A stretch of DNA of 31,728 nucleotides from contig CAYGVT010000019.1 in NCBI GenBank assembly GCA_964353355.1, positions 1 to 31,728 of the forward strand, given 5' to 3'. The position numbers and the translations under genes were made by a program. The notes under the pieces were generated by a model, which was not told where the DNA came from, did no database searches, and saw nothing but the letters and a program-made list of their open reading frames with translations. Source of the stretch: CAYGVT01 sp964353355. GTDB taxonomy: Archaea > Thermoplasmatota > DTKX01 > GCA-020343715. This document shows, one piece after another, positions 7,295-16,100 of the stretch. Numbering within the stretch: position 1 is the first letter of the stretch; each line of letters starts with the position of its first letter.

Positions 7295-8587
7295 ATGGAG
7301 AGCGACCTCCTGGACCGATGGAACCCCTGGTGGAACGATGGAGAGGTCCCGGAGCACCTCAGGGGGGTCAAGAGGGACCTCACCGCCGAGCTTGGCCGTC
7401 CCATGGAGATGAGGGAGGTGCTCACGCTCGTAGGGGTTAGGAGGTGCGGCAAGTCAACGATGATGTACCAGCTCATCGACGACCTGCTGAGGTCGGGGGT
7501 TCCCCCCAAGAACATCCTGATGGTCAACCTGGAGGACCCCCGGTTCATCGGCACGAACATAGGCGAGATCCTCTCGGCCTACCGGCAGCGGATGGTGCCC
7601 CAGGGCCGGATGTACATCTTCCTCGACGAGGTCCAGATGTCGCCCGAGTGGGAGCGGTGGGTCTACTCGGAGTACGAGCGCAGGCACGACGAGAAGTTCA
7701 TCGTCACTGGCTCGTCGTTCTCCGTGATCATGTCCAAGTGGGCGACGCTCCTCACGGGCAGGGTCTTCGAGTACTTCATCACTCCGCTATCCTTCAGCGA
7801 GTTCCTGAGGTTCAGGGGTGTCACGTTCGATGGGGTCGCGGAGCCGATGCACCGCGAGGGTGCGATGCATGAGCTTGACGAGTACATGCGCATCGGCGGT
7901 TTCCCGGAGGCCGTCCTCGAGCGTGACGCCTCTCCGACCGAGACCCTCGAGAGGTACCTCGACTCCATCCTGTACCGTGATGTCATCTTCCGCCATGGCG
8001 TCGACCCCGAGAAGCTGACGCGGCTCGCCCTCTACGTCCTTTCCAACATCGGCACCCTCCAGTCCCAGAGGTCGCTGGCCGATGCGTGCTCCATGGACGG
8101 GGCGACCGTCGGGACCTACCTCTGGCATCTCGAGCAGGCGATGCTCATCATCCCGGTGGAGCCGCTCACGTTCAAGACGAGGCCGAAGGTCCGGATGCGG
8201 CTGCCGACGAAGTACTACTGCATGGACACGGGTCTGCGGAACGCTGTCGCGCGTCGGCCGACGCCTGACGAGGGCCGGCTCGCGGAGAACCTGGTCTGCC
8301 TGAGGCTCGGGCATGGCCATAGGCGGCCATTGTACTGGAGGAACAGGGGCGAGGTCGACTTCGTCACGGGCCTCCTCCCGTCAGAGCTGACCGCCATCAA
8401 CGTCTGCTACTCGGACAGGGTCCCCGAGAGGGAGTACATCGGTCTCGAATCGTTCAGGAGGCATGTCCGCCCGCCCCACGGGCCTCCACTCATGATCACC
8501 CGGTCGCTCGAGGACACGGTCCGGGGGGTCAGGCACGTCCCCCTCCACCTGTGGTTGCTGGAACCGGAGAAGCCAGAATTCGGTTGA
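7295..8587 (+). CDS. AAA+ ATPase with DUF4143 domain (paralog 1)
   Basis: This 430-residue protein belongs to the AAA_14/DUF4143 (COG1373-type) ATPases. It shows Walker A GVRRCGKST near residue 47, Walker B YIFLDEVQ near 107, a sensor-like FIVTGSS near 137, and the C-terminal DUF4143 region ending with ENLVCLRL and a YWRNRGEVDFV motif resembling a PD-(D/E)XK-type core. No transmembrane segment is seen. The start is supported by the TATA spacing and by the matching N-terminus of paralog 2 (LLD-x-WNPWW). Cellular role is not established for the family; these genes are often found in accessory and mobile contexts. Fragments of a TPM-gene 3' end lie on both sides. It is about half identical to paralog 2, judged by eye. 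Confidence 0.9.
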   Translation: MESDLLDRWNPWWNDGEVPEHLRGVKRDLTAELGRPMEMREVLTLVGVRRCGKSTMMYQLIDDLLRSGVPPKNILMVNLEDPRFIGTNIGEILSAYRQRMVPQGRMYIFLDEVQMSPEWERWVYSEYERRHDEKFIVTGSSFSVIMSKWATLLTGRVFEYFITPLSFSEFLRFRGVTFDGVAEPMHREGAMHELDEYMRIGGFPEAVLERDASPTETLERYLDSILYRDVIFRHGVDPEKLTRLALYVLSNIGTLQSQRSLADACSMDGATVGTYLWHLEQAMLIIPVEPLTFKTRPKVRMRLPTKYYCMDTGLRNAVARRPTPDEGRLAENLVCLRLGHGHRRPLYWRNRGEVDFVTGLLPSELTAINVCYSDRVPEREYIGLESFRRHVRPPHGPPLMITRSLEDTVRGVRHVPLHLWLLEPEKPEFG

Positions 8588-8591
8588 CGCA

Positions 8592-8700
8592 TCACCACTT
8601 CCAGCGCGCCCCGCCGCCGCCCGAGCGCCCGCCGCCCCACGAGCGGCCGCCCGCCCCACAACCTGCTGCCCCCGCCACCACCTGCTCGGGTTCATCGTCC
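8592..8700 (-). pseudogene. Orphan fragment of a TPM-gene 3' end
   Basis: Read on the minus strand, this stretch encodes a Gly/Arg/Ser-rich tail, RSWGGGRSGGGGAR, then WKW and a stop at 8592-8594. It parallels the end of the intact TPM gene at 9681 over about 60 bp or more. It starts 4 bp after the ATPase stop codon. Further right no TPM domain remains, so this is a truncated remnant. Confidence 0.6.
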
Positions 8701-8865
8701 GAGGCCCTGTCGATGAGAATTCGATGCACCACCAGATGACATCCGATCGACGGACCCGTGGGGTCCTAATGGCTGATTCCCCCACTAGAAAAGTATTTCT
8801 GCCCATTACCTCCTCCTCAAGCCATCGGCCAGACGCTGAGGCCAGTGCGGAGCCCCCGAGCGTGA

Positions 8866-8935
8866 CTCTGCATAAGGTCCAAACCTTCGGGCAGGCCACC
8901 TCCGGCACGGTAGGGGGGAAGCCAACCCCCGTGAC
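8866..8935 (+). other. Possible structured leader of the MNT/HEPN pair
   Basis: Two stem-loops can be drawn: AAGGT/ACCTT around a CCAA loop near 8874-8887, and CAC-GGGGG/CCCCC-GTG near 8908-8935. They lie within 110 bp of the MNT start. Apart from these and the TPM remnant, the 8588-8971 gap shows only a short AT-rich patch near 8787-8805. I do not recognise a known RNA family. Confidence 0.25.
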
Positions 8936-8971
8936 GCAAAGGGCGTTCGGCCGAGGGCCCAGTGAGATGAG

Positions 8972-9253
8972 ATGGACATCGAGGAGATCAGGCGCAAGGC
9001 GGCACCGGTCCTGCGCAGGTACGACGTGGCGAGGGCGGCCGTCTTCGGTTCCATGGCGAGGGGTGACGGGACGCAGGACAGCGACATCGACCTCCTCGTC
9101 GAGTTCAAGGGCCAGAAGAGCCTCCTGGACCTCGCGGGGCTCAAGATCGAGCTAGAGGAGCTCCTGGGAAGGCAGGTGGATGTCGTCACCTATGCCTCCC
9201 TCCACCCGCTGCTGCGAAACCGCATCCTGGCCGAGCAGAGGGCGATCCTTTGA
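8972..9253 (+). CDS. MntA-like minimal nucleotidyltransferase antitoxin
   Basis: This 93-residue protein has the minimal-nucleotidyltransferase signature: GSMARGDGTQDSDID near residues 26-40 fits the GS-x10-D-x-D pattern that binds nucleotide and metal. Length matches the family (about 95-140 residues). In characterised MntA-HepT pairs the antitoxin adds AMP to the HEPN toxin tyrosine and so neutralises its RNase activity. The stop codon overlaps the next gene's TTG start (TTGA at 9250-9253), which implies translational coupling. All visible key residues are intact. Confidence 0.88.
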   Translation: MDIEEIRRKAAPVLRRYDVARAAVFGSMARGDGTQDSDIDLLVEFKGQKSLLDLAGLKIELEELLGRQVDVVTYASLHPLLRNRILAEQRAIL

Positions 9254-9625
9254 GGAAGGCCCCTGGCATCTTCGTCGGCCATGTGATCGAATCCATCGGC
9301 TTCATCCAGGAGGACATCCAGGGCGTGTCACGTGACGATTTCATGGCCTCGAGGCAGTTGCAGGACATCGTCGTCCGGAGGATCGAGATAATCGGCGAGG
9401 GCTGTGAAGAACCTGCCCTCGGATGTCAAGGACCGTTACCTGGACGTCCCATGGAAGCGGATCGCGGGGATGCGGGACATCCTCGCACATGGGTATTTCG
9501 GTGTGGACCTCGACCTTGTATGGAAGGTCGCAATCGACGAGCTCGGGCCGTTGAAGCTCAGGCTCCAAGAGATCAGACGGGAACTGGAGGAAGGGGCCGT
9601 CCCCCACCGGATGAGCACCGATTGA
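9250..9625 (+). pseudogene. HepT-like HEPN toxin, interrupted by a 1-bp frameshift
   Basis: The frame from TTG 9250 encodes a HEPN N-terminus (SRQLQDIVVRRIEIIGE) and then fails. The +1 neighbouring frame continues it exactly (VKNLPSDVKDRYLDVPWKRIAGMRDILAHGYF to LQEIRRELEE). Removing one G from the GGG at 9399-9401 restores GEAVKNLP and a product of about 124 residues. The catalytic/AMPylation motif R-x4-H-x-Y (RDILAHGY) is intact in the second part. Possible explanations are a true inactivating mutation, a sequencing error, or phase-variable slippage; a 3-bp run is short for slippage. An ATG at 9404 could give a 73-residue C-terminal fragment alone, which would lack half of the HEPN helices. 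Confidence 0.75.
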
Positions 9626-9680
9626 CCTGAGAAAATCCCACGGGGCCATCGATATCTATAACCTATCCGTCGACAGCGGT

Positions 9681-10415
9681 TCACCACTTCCCGCGCGCCC
9701 CACCGCCGCCTGACCTTCCTCCGCCCCACGAGCGGCCGCCGCCGCCCCCGCTGCCGCCCCGCCCCATGAGCAGGGAGGGCAGCCACCACAGGATGCGGCC
9801 CTTGGTGCCTACGGCGAGGGCGAGGAACAGGAAGAGCAGCACGAGCTGCCACGCCGTGCACGGCAGCCAGCTGATGGGGTGGTGGCTCCTGTCGTCCTGC
9901 TCGGGGGGCTTGCCGGTGTAGTGGTCGAGTATCTCCTGGCCCAGGAAGGCCGTGGTGTAGAGCAGCCCCTGGTAGAAGTCGCTCTGGTTGAGGAAGGGCT
10001 CCAGATGCGCGTCCGCGATGCTGCCCACGAGCGAGTCCGGCAGCACGCCCTCGAGGCCGTAGCCCACCTCGATGCGCCACAGGTACTCGCTTGTGGAGAT
10101 GACGATGAGCAACCCGTCGTCGCGCCCCGCCTGTCCGAGCTTGTTCTGCTCGAACGTCTTGACCGCGAACAGGTCGATGCCGTCGGGCTGAGTGGTGTTG
10201 ACGATGAGCACCGCCATCTGGGCGCCCGTGGCATCGAAGACCTCGATGCAGTTGTCCTCGATGTCGACGACCTCGGATTCGGACAGCACCCCGACCAGGT
10301 CGGTGACCCAGTACTGCAGCGTGGGATAGTCAGCGGTCGCAGTGGGGGATGGGGCAAAGGCGGCGCCCACAAGCAGGAGGGCGAGGATGATGATGCGACC
10401 GCCCGGGAGCCTCAC
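9681..10415 (-). CDS. TPM-domain (DUF477/YgcG-like) membrane protein
   Basis: The protein has 244 residues from GTG 10415. That start is preferred because GGAGG lies 7 nt upstream and it leads directly into a signal peptide (RIIILALLLVGAAFA); an ATG at 10463 would overlap the LemA gene by 26 bp. The TPM domain (about residues 30-160) has the typical opening YVTD-like WVTDLVGVLSESE, a central DGLLIVISTSEYLWRIEVGYGLEGVLPD and a late FYQGLL segment. A TM helix near 180-200 is followed by a Gly-rich tail ending GGGGARGKW, characteristic of this family. It lies 22 bp downstream of lemA on the same strand, the common LemA-TPM operon. Family members are linked to membrane stress, but molecular function is unclear here. 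Confidence 0.88.
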   Translation of the reverse strand: MRLPGGRIIILALLLVGAAFAPSPTATADYPTLQYWVTDLVGVLSESEVVDIEDNCIEVFDATGAQMAVLIVNTTQPDGIDLFAVKTFEQNKLGQAGRDDGLLIVISTSEYLWRIEVGYGLEGVLPDSLVGSIADAHLEPFLNQSDFYQGLLYTTAFLGQEILDHYTGKPPEQDDRSHHPISWLPCTAWQLVLLFLFLALAVGTKGRILWWLPSLLMGRGGSGGGGGRSWGGGRSGGGGARGKW

Positions 10416-10437
10416 GTTGGAGCCTCCGCCCGTGGCC

Positions 10438-11010
10438 TCAGCTCCCCGGTTCCGCCTCGGCATTGGGACTTACGTAGTAGGAGCGTTCCTCGAAGTCACC
10501 CCAGCCCGCGACCATGGACGCGGGGAACCGCTTGATGTGCGCGTTGTAGTCCTTGACGGCCTCGTTGTAGCGCATGCGCTCGACCGTGATGCGGTTCTCG
10601 GTCCCGGCGAGCTCGGTCATCAGAGACTTGAATAATTCATCCGATTGCAACACGGGGTAGGCCTCATAAGTGACATGGATGTAGACCATGGCCTTATCGA
10701 GCTCATTGGATGCGTTCACCTGGTCCTCGGCCGAGGACGCGTTCATCCACCGGCTGCGCAGCGCGGTGATGTTGGTGAGCGTGCTATTCTCAAACTCCTT
10801 GTACTCCCGTACGGTGGCCACGAGGGTCGGGATGAGGTCGATCTTGCGCTGGTACTGGTTGGTCACCTGCGCCCACTGGCTGTCGATCTTCTCGTTCTCG
10901 TTGACCATCCCGTTGTAGCTGCTGATGGCCCACGCGACGAAGACGAGCACGGCGATGATGATGACGGCCAGCACGACGAGGCCGATGATCGCGCCCTTCG
11001 AGAGCTTCAT
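10438..11010 (-). CDS. lemA: LemA family membrane protein
   Basis: The protein has 190 residues starting at ATG 11010, directly followed by an N-terminal TM helix (IIGLVVLAVIIIAVLVFVAWA). Family hallmarks are YNGMVNENEKIDSQWAQV, NQYQRKIDLIPTLVATVREY, AYPVLQSDELFKSLMTELAGTENRI and RMRYNEAVKDYN. The remainder should be a helical bundle outside or along the membrane. A TTAATTAG element about 26 bp upstream predicts a leaderless transcript. Longer in-frame extension to 11409 contains no domain and was rejected. It is the first gene of an operon with the TPM gene, and divergent from the second AAA+/DUF4143 ATPase. Confidence 0.92.
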   Translation of the reverse strand: MKLSKGAIIGLVVLAVIIIAVLVFVAWAISSYNGMVNENEKIDSQWAQVTNQYQRKIDLIPTLVATVREYKEFENSTLTNITALRSRWMNASSAEDQVNASNELDKAMVYIHVTYEAYPVLQSDELFKSLMTELAGTENRITVERMRYNEAVKDYNAHIKRFPASMVAGWGDFEERSYYVSPNAEAEPGS

Positions 11011-11032
11011 GCGGCCGGGAACGTCGGGGGTG

Positions 11033-11040
11033 CTAATTAA
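11033..11040 (-). promoter_or_regulatory. TATA-like box of the lemA-TPM operon
   Basis: Read on the minus strand this is TTAATTAG. Its centre is about 26 bp before ATG 11010. It is the only AT-rich element near the lemA start. Confidence 0.5.
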
Positions 11041-11041
11041 C

Positions 11042-11365
11042 CTTGCAGGCGGAAGGGGATGGGTGTGAACCCGATGGCGGGGTCGGAGCAACGGGGACTC
11101 CCCGTGCATTGGGCGTATCGCGTCCAGGGCACACAGGGCCGATTGCCCGTCGGTCAGACCCGCCCTGCCCACCCACAGCTCCAGCGGCAGGAGGTACGTC
11201 CTGCCACCTGTGCTCACGGGATGACGATGCCTGGGGCGGAGTCGTCTGAGTTCGTCCACCCCCCATGCGCGACCCGTGCCGTACAGTGTCAAGCTGATCA
11301 TGGTGACGGGCTGCATGGCATGCCATTGGCACGTCGGATCCATGGTGGGAATCCCGGGGTGACCA
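11042..11365. other. Unassigned part of the lemA-ATPase intergenic region
   Basis: The open frames here have no recognisable domain and lack promoters or ribosome sites. I see no RNA gene and no clear repeat. It may be remnant coding DNA or spacer. Confidence 0.4.
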
Positions 11366-11370
11366 CATTT

Positions 11371-11420
11371 GTTCATTATAATGAATAAAAAGAGCAAATA
11401 TTCGCTCATTATATTGAATA
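11371..11420. promoter_or_regulatory. Paired palindromic repeats between lemA and the second ATPase
   Basis: GTTCATTATAATGAATA at 11371-11387 contains the perfect 14-bp palindrome TTCATTATAATGAA. GCTCATTATATTGAATA at 11404-11420 is a second copy with two differences, 33 bp further on (about three helical turns). The AT-rich, phased arrangement suggests a dimeric regulator site. Confidence 0.6.
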
Positions 11421-11533
11421 TAACTAGCTTCTAAGGCATACTGTCCTCTCTCGACGATGTCTTCATGCAATCCATCAGTAGGTGTCCTTGCATCATCGGA
11501 GTGATCCGATGGTAGGATTGGATAAGAAACTGG

Positions 11534-11592
11534 TATGGTGTTCGTTCATTGAATTTAATAAAATAATTAATTTTTTATGCAATCAAATGAAC
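11534..11592. promoter_or_regulatory. Third GTTCATT element and inverted partner at the ATPase promoter
   Basis: GTTCATTGAATTTAATA (11534-11550) repeats the GTTCATT half-site of 11371-11387. AATGAAC at 11586-11592 is its inverted partner, immediately upstream of the TATA box. The intervening DNA is almost purely A/T. This is a possible operator for autoregulation of the ATPase. Confidence 0.5.
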
Positions 11593-11595
11593 AAC

Positions 11596-11604
11596 TATAT
11601 AAAG
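11596..11604 (+). promoter_or_regulatory. TATA box of the second AAA+/DUF4143 ATPase
   Basis: TATATAAAG is centred about 27 bp before ATG 11627 and predicts a leaderless mRNA. The preceding CAACTATATA is shared with the first ATPase promoter (7257-7266). Confidence 0.7.
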
Positions 11605-11626
11605 AGGAAGGAATATTCATGTATCG

Positions 11627-12943
11627 ATGGAACCCAACCTCCTGGACGGATGGAACCCCTGGTGGTCATCGGGGGAGATCCCCGCACGCCTGGTCGGGAT
11701 CCCGCGCGACCAGACGGCCCCGATTGCACGGTTGATGGACGCCGAGGAGATAATCAGCATCGTGGGCGTGCGGCGCTCGGGCAAGACGACCATAATGTAC
11801 CAGCTCGCCCAAAGGTTGCTGGCGAGCGGCATCGCACCGGAGAACGTCCTCTGGGTCAACTTCGAGGACCCCGAGTTCATAGGTGTGAACCTGGGCGAGA
11901 TCCTATCCGCGTACACCCGTGCGAAGGGACCCACGGGCAGGAGATACGTCTTCCTCGACGAGGTACAGGTCTCCCAGGGATGGCAGCGGTGGGTCCTGCG
12001 GGAGTACGAGCGGAAGAGGCCGTTCAAGTTCATCGTGTCCGGCTCGTCGTCGCTACTCGTTCGCACCGAGCTCGCGCGGCTCCTCGTCGGCCGGGACTTC
12101 ACGGTGCCTGTGACCCCGCTCACGTTCCCCGAGTTCCTGAGGTTCAACAACGAGACTTTCCAGGGCCTGGTGGGCTCTGAGAGGCAGGACAGGGCCATCT
12201 ACTGGCTAGAGCGCTACCTGGCCACCGGGGGCTTCCCCGAGGCGGTGCTGAGGCCGGGGGAGGACCTCTGGGGCACGCTCCGGCACATCCTCGACACCCT
12301 GCTCTATCGGGAGGTCGTGCACCCACACGGGGTGAGCGCCCCGGACCTGGAGGCCGTGCTGAGCTTCATCCTCTCCAACGTTGGCAAGCCGTTGACCCTC
12401 AACAACATCAGCGATGACGCCGGACCATCGGTCAACACGGTGAAGTCCTATATCCTGTACCTCTCCGAGGCCATGCTCCTCACGCCCGTGCCTCCCCTGA
12501 GCTACACCACGAAGCCGAGCATGCGGCGCAGACTGGCGTACAAGTACTACTGCATCGACACCGGGCTCAGGGGTGTGGCGTCCACCAGTCGCACGGGGGA
12601 CCTTGGTCGGCTCGTCGAGAACGTCGTATGCGTGGAGCTGCTGAGAAGGGGACAGACCCCCGAGTACTGGAGGGGTCGCCACGAGATCGACTTCATCGTG
12701 GGCCCCTGGCCCGGGACCATCACGCCCATGAACGTCTGCTACTCGGACGAGATCCCGGGGAGGGAGTACGAGGGGTTGAGGGAGTTCAAGGGGCCCAAGG
12801 TCGGGAGCGTCGCCAAGCCCATCATCCTCACGAGGACGAAGGAGGGCGAGGAGGACGGCGTGAACCACACGCCCGTATGGAAGTGGCTGCAGGCGGGGAA
12901 GGCCGACGTGCGCGCCCGCCTGCCCTACCCGCCCACGTGGTGA
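11627..12943 (+). CDS. AAA+ ATPase with DUF4143 domain (paralog 2)
   Basis: This 438-residue paralog of the ATPase at 7295 has Walker A GVRRSGKTT near residue 47, Walker B YVFLDEVQ near 107, FIVSGSSS near 137, and a C-terminal DUF4143 region with ENVVCVELL and EYWRGRHEIDFIVG. No membrane segment is seen. The start is fixed by the leaderless promoter spacing and the conserved LLDGWNPWW opening. Coding DNA has the GC-rich usage of its neighbours while the promoter is AT-rich. The partner or target is unknown; the family has been proposed to act on DNA or proteins, but nothing here decides. Confidence 0.9.
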   Translation: MEPNLLDGWNPWWSSGEIPARLVGIPRDQTAPIARLMDAEEIISIVGVRRSGKTTIMYQLAQRLLASGIAPENVLWVNFEDPEFIGVNLGEILSAYTRAKGPTGRRYVFLDEVQVSQGWQRWVLREYERKRPFKFIVSGSSSLLVRTELARLLVGRDFTVPVTPLTFPEFLRFNNETFQGLVGSERQDRAIYWLERYLATGGFPEAVLRPGEDLWGTLRHILDTLLYREVVHPHGVSAPDLEAVLSFILSNVGKPLTLNNISDDAGPSVNTVKSYILYLSEAMLLTPVPPLSYTTKPSMRRRLAYKYYCIDTGLRGVASTSRTGDLGRLVENVVCVELLRRGQTPEYWRGRHEIDFIVGPWPGTITPMNVCYSDEIPGREYEGLREFKGPKVGSVAKPIILTRTKEGEEDGVNHTPVWKWLQAGKADVRARLPYPPTW

Positions 12944-13131
12944 CCGCAGGACCGCGGGATGCTGGGCACGGTGGGAGTCTCGCATCTCTCGGAGGATTGG
13001 CATCTCGCGACCCGAATCGGAAGGCTTACCTACCTCCTGACGGATAGATGCGAAGGCGAGCGGGCCAGACCCTGCGCGAGGGGTCTTGGATGCGATGGTG
13101 ACATGAATTGGGGTCGTCGTCAGGAGATCGC

Positions 13132-16100
13132 ATGGTGATTACGAGGGGCAAATCATCAGGAGGGGCGACGAAGAGGAACCGGCGCCTCCTCGCGATGGTC
13201 ACCATCCTAATCGTCGCGATCCTGGTCACCGTCTCCACCAGGTACATATTACCGGTTCAGGACCAGCCCGAACCGTCTGCCGACCTGCCTGAGCGCCTGG
13301 ACGGCGAGACGGTCCAGGTCTTCAACACGACCACATGGCGGGGGGTGACAGGACCGCTCAGGCGCCCGGTCTCCATCGAGGGCGGCGGCCGCCTCGAGCT
13401 CGTCGACTGCAACATCACGGTCCTCCTCGAGGACCTCGTACTGTACGGGTGCCCGTTCTGGGTGAGGGCCGCAGGCACGTTGGTCCTTCGCAACTCGACT
13501 GTCCGCGTCGTCCAGAATCCCAAGCTTGCCACGGCGGCCTACTTCAGCAATTACGACGGCTCGGGTGTCCATATCCAAGGCTCGCCCCCCTGGATGGCAA
13601 GGGTCGTGAACCTCGTCGACACCGAGAGGCCCGTCCTCTCGTTCGACGTGAGCTGGAGGCGGCAGAGGACGGACCTGCTGGTCCTGGTGCAGCGCACGGC
13701 CGCGGACCCCCTCGAGGAGGTCGCGCGCTTCGGGCGCGCTGGGGAGGGGTACGGCGAGTGGGTCCATTGCAAGGTCGACCTCTCGACGTTGCGTGGTGGC
13801 GTGTGCCGGGTCGTCATCACGCCCTGGAACAACGACCTCGGCGCAATCCTCGTGTCCAACTTGACAGTGCAGGAGGCCGGCGGTGGCCGGCTGTGGGACA
13901 GCTTCCCGACGGGGCTCCTCTTCGAGGATGGATGGACCAACCACTTCATGGTCCCGTTCATGGATGCCACATGGCGGGACGCCCTGTGGGCACCGCTCGT
14001 CAGGTCCTACGGCGACCTGGAGGTCCACGGCTCAACGCTGGCGGCCCCGGCCGGTCTCCCAAGGTACCTCTCGTGGGACAACGTGGATGCGGGGCCTGAG
14101 GAGTACGTGCAGGAGCTCAACTACCTGATGGCATCCAAGGGCGCAGACCTGGAGGTCATGGGGGACCTGACCATCCTCGATTCCCGCGTGCTCAACGTGC
14201 CCATCAACCTCATCGACTCGGTTGTGGCCATCGAGCGGTGCGTCATCGAGGGGGACGCGCACCTCATGACGATGACAAGGAGCCCGGGGTCCATCGAGGA
14301 CACGCGGTTCGTGAGCAGGGAGCGCGCGGTGCCCGGGTGGCTCTTCGACGACGAGGACACGTTCGAGGGGCAGTACCTCTGGGGCCTCAGCGTGGCGGAT
14401 ACATTTGGCGTCAGCCCCCTGCTCATCGCACGATGCGCGTTCGAGGGCGGCGAGGTCGGCCTCGAGCTCAGGTTCGCGGTGGCGCGCCTCGAGGACTGCA
14501 CGTTCAGGGGCGTTGCGAAGTGCGCCATCTGGGAGAGGGACCCATTCACGCCCCTCGGGGACTGGGAGGACATCGATGCGTCCAACGAGTTCCTCGCATG
14601 CGAGGGATACCAGTACCTGAGGACCGGCCTGTGCCGTCTGGAGCAGATGGCGGGCCTAGACTACATGACCGTGGGATGGATACTGACATCGACCTTGACG
14701 GACCTGTCGATCCTCCGGATGGTCTATCTTGACAGCGTCTACACAGACATGCCGAGCTACCTCCACCTGCCCACGGTGACGGTGGACGCTACAGGTGCCG
14801 TGCAGCGGCACACGAGCGTGAGGCTCGTGCTCAGCTCGGACGCCAAACGCGAGTTCGCCTCCATCGACATCGATACCTCCTCGAGGACCGTGGAGATGGG
14901 TTGGGTGGAGCCGAGGAGCTACGTACCGAGGGAGATGATGCCCCTGCTGTACCCCGACATCGGTCCCGCGACCGTCCGCGTCCAGGGGCCTGCGGGCCCG
15001 GGCGTGCTGAACATCTCGGTCGAGATCACGCTCAACGCGCTTGGCCTTGCGCTCGAGGACCCGGGGTCGCTGCTCCTGGCCATGGACGGGGAGCCCCCCC
15101 AGAGGCTGGCCCTCACGGGAAATGTCTCAGAGGAGGACTCGCTCTGTATCCACAAAGCGTTGGTCCGGCGGAATCTCACGGTCTCCCCGGGCTCGCACAA
15201 GGTCTCCCTCTCGGTCTGGAATACGGTCTTGGATGGTGAGCTCGAGGTGTGGAACGGTTCGTTCGACGTCTACAGGGTCGACGACGGGATCACATCGGAC
15301 GAGCTGGCCGGGATGGTCTGCCGGGGCGAGGGGATCGTGCTCATCGACCCGGGCGTGAGCCTCGACATGATCAACATCGTCGTCGAGCATGCGGGCGCAT
15401 CGGTCCTCAGCCCGTCCCTGGCATTCGTGCTCGGGGACGGGTCGAGCATCCGCCTATCGGGCGAGGGCTCACGGAGCTCCGGCCTTGACCTGCTGATGAG
15501 GGGGAACGGAACGTTCAGCCTTGAGGACATCGAATGCTCAAATCTCCGGCTCGAGGTCTACAATGCGAGCGGTCACCTCGAGGATATCCGGTGCGGCTCG
15601 CTGGGCTTCACGGGTGTCGGTTCGAACGTCACGGCCCTCCGCATGAGCGTGTTCGGGGATGTGGATTATGTCTACTGCGAGATGTCCTCGCTGGCGATAG
15701 AGGGCTCGAGCCTCTCGTTCACAAGCCCCGGCTCCTGGACCATCGTGCTCTTGTGGGGTGGTCTGACGCTGAAGGACACGAGCCTCGTGGGGACAGGTCA
15801 GAACCTCCCCCTCGTAGTATCGGAGGGCTCCACGGTACTGCTGGATTCCGCATCCTTCTCGGCCCTGTCGCCCGAGATATTCAGCGAGTGGTATGGATGG
15901 GAGTCCTGGCCCGGCCAGTACGACCTCGAGATGAGCGGATGCTCCTTCAGGAATGGATCTTACCTTATACTGCCCGGCAACCTCTCGACGCAACCTGGGG
16001 ATGGCTACATACTGGTCCCGGCCCTCTCACTGTCAGCCTGGGGGAACCGGTTTTTCGGCCCCGGCTCGGGCGTCCTGGGCGATGCGAGGTTCATGCCCGC

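Noticed and set aside
6757..7560. 267-codon minus-strand open frame across the first ATPase promoter
   Set aside because: It covers an AT-rich promoter region and the ATPase N-terminus in antisense, without domain content.
8905..8950. GACGCAAAG and CAAACC strings reminiscent of a c-di-GMP (GEMM) riboswitch before the MNT gene
   Set aside because: The elements are in the wrong order and the second conserved helix with its GGGGTTACC-type loop is absent.
10438..11409. Extended 323-codon version of the LemA gene
   Set aside because: The extra N-terminal part has no LemA homology, runs into AT-rich operator sequence, and a leaderless promoter fits ATG 11010.
11509..11640. Small open frame through the AT-rich region upstream of the second ATPase
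   Set aside because: It contains the operator-like repeats and TATA box and runs out of frame into the ATPase; amino-acid content merely reflects A/T-rich DNA.
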